From Collinsella aerofaciens (lineage in GTDB: Bacteria; Actinomycetota; Coriobacteriia; Coriobacteriales; Coriobacteriaceae): a DNA stretch of 16,669 bases. The position numbers and the translations under genes were made by a program. Shown piece after piece: positions 15,120-16,669 of this stretch; the stretch's first letter is position 1, and the number at the start of each line of letters is the position of its first letter. The stretch is from contig JAUUSS010000047.1 in assembly GCA_030841765.1 (NCBI GenBank), positions 1 through 16,669 of the forward strand, given 5' to 3'. The notes beneath the pieces are model-generated. The model was not told where the DNA came from and searched no databases. It saw only the letters and a program-made list of their open reading frames with translations.

Positions 15120-16382
15120 GTGCAAAATACCAAGCAAAAGTCGGGCACCAAGCAAAAGTTGACCATCGCGGCGATCTTTGGCGCCATGGGCCCCGGTCTT
15201 CTGGCGGCGCTTTCGGGCAATGACGCCGGCGGCATCGCCACGTATTCCAGCGCGGGCGCCAGCTATGGCTATAAGATGCTCTGGATGCTTCCCGTCATGA
15301 CCGTGCTGCTCATCGTGACGCAAGAGACCGCGGCGCGCTGCGGCTGCGTCACGGGCAAGGGCCTGGCATCGCTCATTCGCGAGCGCTTTGGCGTGCGCAA
15401 GAGTGTACTTGCTATGGCGGCGCTGTTGATCGCCAACACGGCTGTGACCATTTCGGAGTTTGCGGGCATCGCCAGCGGCCTTGCCCTCTTTGGCGTGCCG
15501 GCGAGCATTTCGGTGCCGCTGGTGGCGCTGCTGGTGTGGATGCTTACCATGTCGGGCAGCTTCCAGCGCATCGAGAAGATTCTGCTGCTGGTGAGCTGCG
15601 TGTTCGTGACCTATATTGTCGCCGCGTTTATGGCTGGCCCCAACTGGGGTGAGGTCGCGGTCGACCTGGTCGTGCCTAACATTCAAAATGACCCCAGCTA
15701 CGTGTCGCTCGTGGTCGCAACGATCGGTACCACCATCGCGCCGTGGATGATTTTCTTGGCGCAGAACAACGTGGTCGATAAGAACGCGGGCGAGGACGAT
15801 ATCGTGCTGCAGCGCATCGATACCGTGAGCGGCTCGCTTGCCGCCGATGTCATTGCCGGCTTTATTATCATCACGACCGGTACGGTGTTGTTCCCGGCGG
15901 GTATTCAGATTAGCGATGCTGCCGATGCCGCCCGCGCGTTGGAGCCTATTGCGGGTCAGTGGTCCACGGTACTGTTTGCCTCGGGCCTGGTCGCGGCGAG
16001 CTTCTTGGCTGCCTGCGTGCTGCCGGGCGTTACGTCGAGCGCTATCTGCGAGGCATTTGGCTGGGAGCGCGGTGCCGACCGCAGCTGGGACGAGGCCCCG
16101 GTCTATCGCGGCATCATTACGGCCATCATCGGTATCTCTGCCGTGCTGGTGCTTATGCCCGGCGTCGATCTGTTCCAGATTATGATGACCTCACAGGTCA
16201 TCAATGGTGTGCTGTTGCCCGTGGTTCTGGTGTTCCAGGTGGTTATCGCAGCCGACCGTCACATTATGGGTGCCAACCGCAACGGCCGCGTGTGGAATGT
16301 GCTCACTTGGGCGACTATCGGTGTGATTACGGTGCTCACGGTCGTCATGTTTGTTCTGCAGGCGATGGGCTACAGCGCTTAA
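15120..16382 (+). CDS. NRAMP-related Mg2+ transporter (NRMT-type)
   Basis: A 420-residue, roughly 11-helix transporter of the SLC11/NRAMP fold. Helix 1 reads GPGLLAALSGNDAGGIATYSS (24-44): the NRAMP metal-site DPGN is replaced by D35-A36-G37-G38. Helix 6 reads IGTTIAPWMIFLAQ (202-215): the MPH motif becomes A207-P208-W209. Loss of the methionine that selects transition metals fits the NRMT branch, known as Mg2+ (and Mn2+) transporters; I recall the structurally studied member coming from Eggerthella lenta, a related class. The start is GTG at 15120, with AGGTGG overlapping the upstream stop. A GTG at 15057 is in frame but deep in the upstream gene. It is cotranscribed with the MgtE-like gene and ended by a strong terminator. 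Confidence 0.9.
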   Translation: MQNTKQKSGTKQKLTIAAIFGAMGPGLLAALSGNDAGGIATYSSAGASYGYKMLWMLPVMTVLLIVTQETAARCGCVTGKGLASLIRERFGVRKSVLAMAALLIANTAVTISEFAGIASGLALFGVPASISVPLVALLVWMLTMSGSFQRIEKILLLVSCVFVTYIVAAFMAGPNWGEVAVDLVVPNIQNDPSYVSLVVATIGTTIAPWMIFLAQNNVVDKNAGEDDIVLQRIDTVSGSLAADVIAGFIIITTGTVLFPAGIQISDAADAARALEPIAGQWSTVLFASGLVAASFLAACVLPGVTSSAICEAFGWERGADRSWDEAPVYRGIITAIIGISAVLVLMPGVDLFQIMMTSQVINGVLLPVVLVFQVVIAADRHIMGANRNGRVWNVLTWATIGVITVLTVVMFVLQAMGYSA

Positions 16383-16400
16383 CGCCCACTTTTGCTTCCG

Positions 16401-16436
16401 AACAGGCCGCAGCGATGGGCTGCGGCCTGTTTTTTG
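16401..16436 (+). terminator. Strong rho-independent terminator of the Mg2+ transport operon
   Basis: AACAGGCCGCAGC (16401-16413) pairs perfectly over 13 bp with GCTGCGGCCTGTT (16419-16431) around a 5-base loop. It runs directly into TTTTT, 18 bases after the stop codon. Confidence 0.96.
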
Positions 16437-16439
16437 TCT

Positions 16440-16637
16440 GCTATAGGGTGTTAGTTATATAGCAATGGACAAAAAATGCCAAATATGAGTACTGTTGCTA
16501 AGTGAATAGCATTTACATCCTAAAAGATAATGAACATAGCCTTTAGTATGTTCATTAAAATTGGCTCCAATACGCCTTAAACCAGTCAGGTTGGCTGCTT
16601 TAGGGGGTTGTAGGGGTAGCGCGCAGAGATGTGGTGT
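16440..16637. other. AT-rich gene-free stretch with successive hairpins (possible structured RNA)
   Basis: The base composition drops sharply in GC after the terminator. There is no convincing reading frame. Inverted repeats follow one another: GCTATA (16440-16445) with TATAGC (16458-16463); an 11-bp arm pair TAATGAACATA (16528-16538) with TATGTTCATTA (16547-16557) over 8 bases; and a 13-bp interrupted stem CCTTAAA-C-CAGTCA (16575-16588) with TGGCTG-C-TTTAGGG (16592-16605), with two G-U pairs and a 3-base loop. It could be a small RNA, a leader of a gene beyond the window, or a repeat. Confidence 0.45.
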
Positions 16638-16669
16638 AAGAGGCGGGGCATGCCCCGCCTCTTCCCTTT
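16638..16669. terminator. Perfect 26-bp palindrome, terminator-like, at the window end
   Basis: AAGAGGCGGGGCA (16638-16650) is followed at once by its reverse complement TGCCCCGCCTCTT (16651-16663), then CCCTTT to the window end. The T-rich right side suggests termination of rightward transcripts from the AT-rich stretch; the sequence is cut by the window. Confidence 0.6.

Noticed and set aside
16476..16505. Nine-codon frame (ATG CCA AAT ...) in the AT-rich tail
   Set aside because: It has no ribosome site and no support beyond chance; it is more likely part of a non-coding structured region.

Overview
The window is a high-GC, gene-dense bacterial chromosome segment. It has short intergenic gaps, strong Shine-Dalgarno sites and some TTG and GTG starts. 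Gene content and protein style point to a Coriobacteriia-type actinobacterium, most likely Collinsella or a close relative. This is an inference from recognition, for example the NRAMP-related magnesium transporter of the type I recall from Eggerthella lenta; there is no rRNA or marker gene here to prove it. I see no insertion sequence, phage gene, tRNA, rRNA or CRISPR array.

Layout. 42-3430: an ABC ATPase and a large FtsX-type permease, closed by a hairpin terminator. 3550-4194: a class I SAM methyltransferase. 4195-4526: a gene-free stretch with degenerate GC-rich repeats, then three GTCCCC-type palindromic repeats, then a promoter. 4527-5732: a DUF362/ferredoxin-type iron-sulfur protein. 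5897-6862 on the minus strand: a membrane-anchored alpha/beta hydrolase that converges on the previous gene through a shared terminator. 7049-7732: a hemolysin III (PAQR) membrane protein. 7843-10074: a two-gene operon of an HlyC/CorC (CNNM-like) CBS membrane protein and a small protein whose N-terminal part looks like the N-domain of cyanophycin synthetase without any synthetase domains. 10211-11355: a YtxH-type membrane protein and a PRC-barrel protein with overlapping stop and start. 11428-12834: a membrane-anchored NodB-fold protein that has lost the metal-binding histidines. 12851-12956: a perfect 35-bp inverted repeat, each arm being itself a hairpin. 13053-13266: a promoter and a roughly 200-nt structured leader. 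13267-16382: an operon of a PRC-barrel/MgtE-N/CBS membrane protein and an NRAMP-related (NRMT-type) transporter, ended by a textbook terminator. 16440-16669: an AT-rich tail with consecutive hairpins and no convincing gene.

The most coherent biology is magnesium handling. The right-hand operon couples MgtE-type cytoplasmic sensor domains, fused to a membrane domain lacking the MgtE pore signature, to an NRMT-type transporter with DAGG and APW in place of the NRAMP DPGN and MPH motifs. It sits behind a leader that can fold into mutually exclusive hairpins. Upstream, the HlyC/CorC protein belongs to a family implicated in Mg2+/Co2+ efflux. The best candidates for something undescribed are this sensor-transporter pair with its leader, the orphan cyanophycin-synthetase N-domain protein next to the CorC gene, and the His-less NodB protein.
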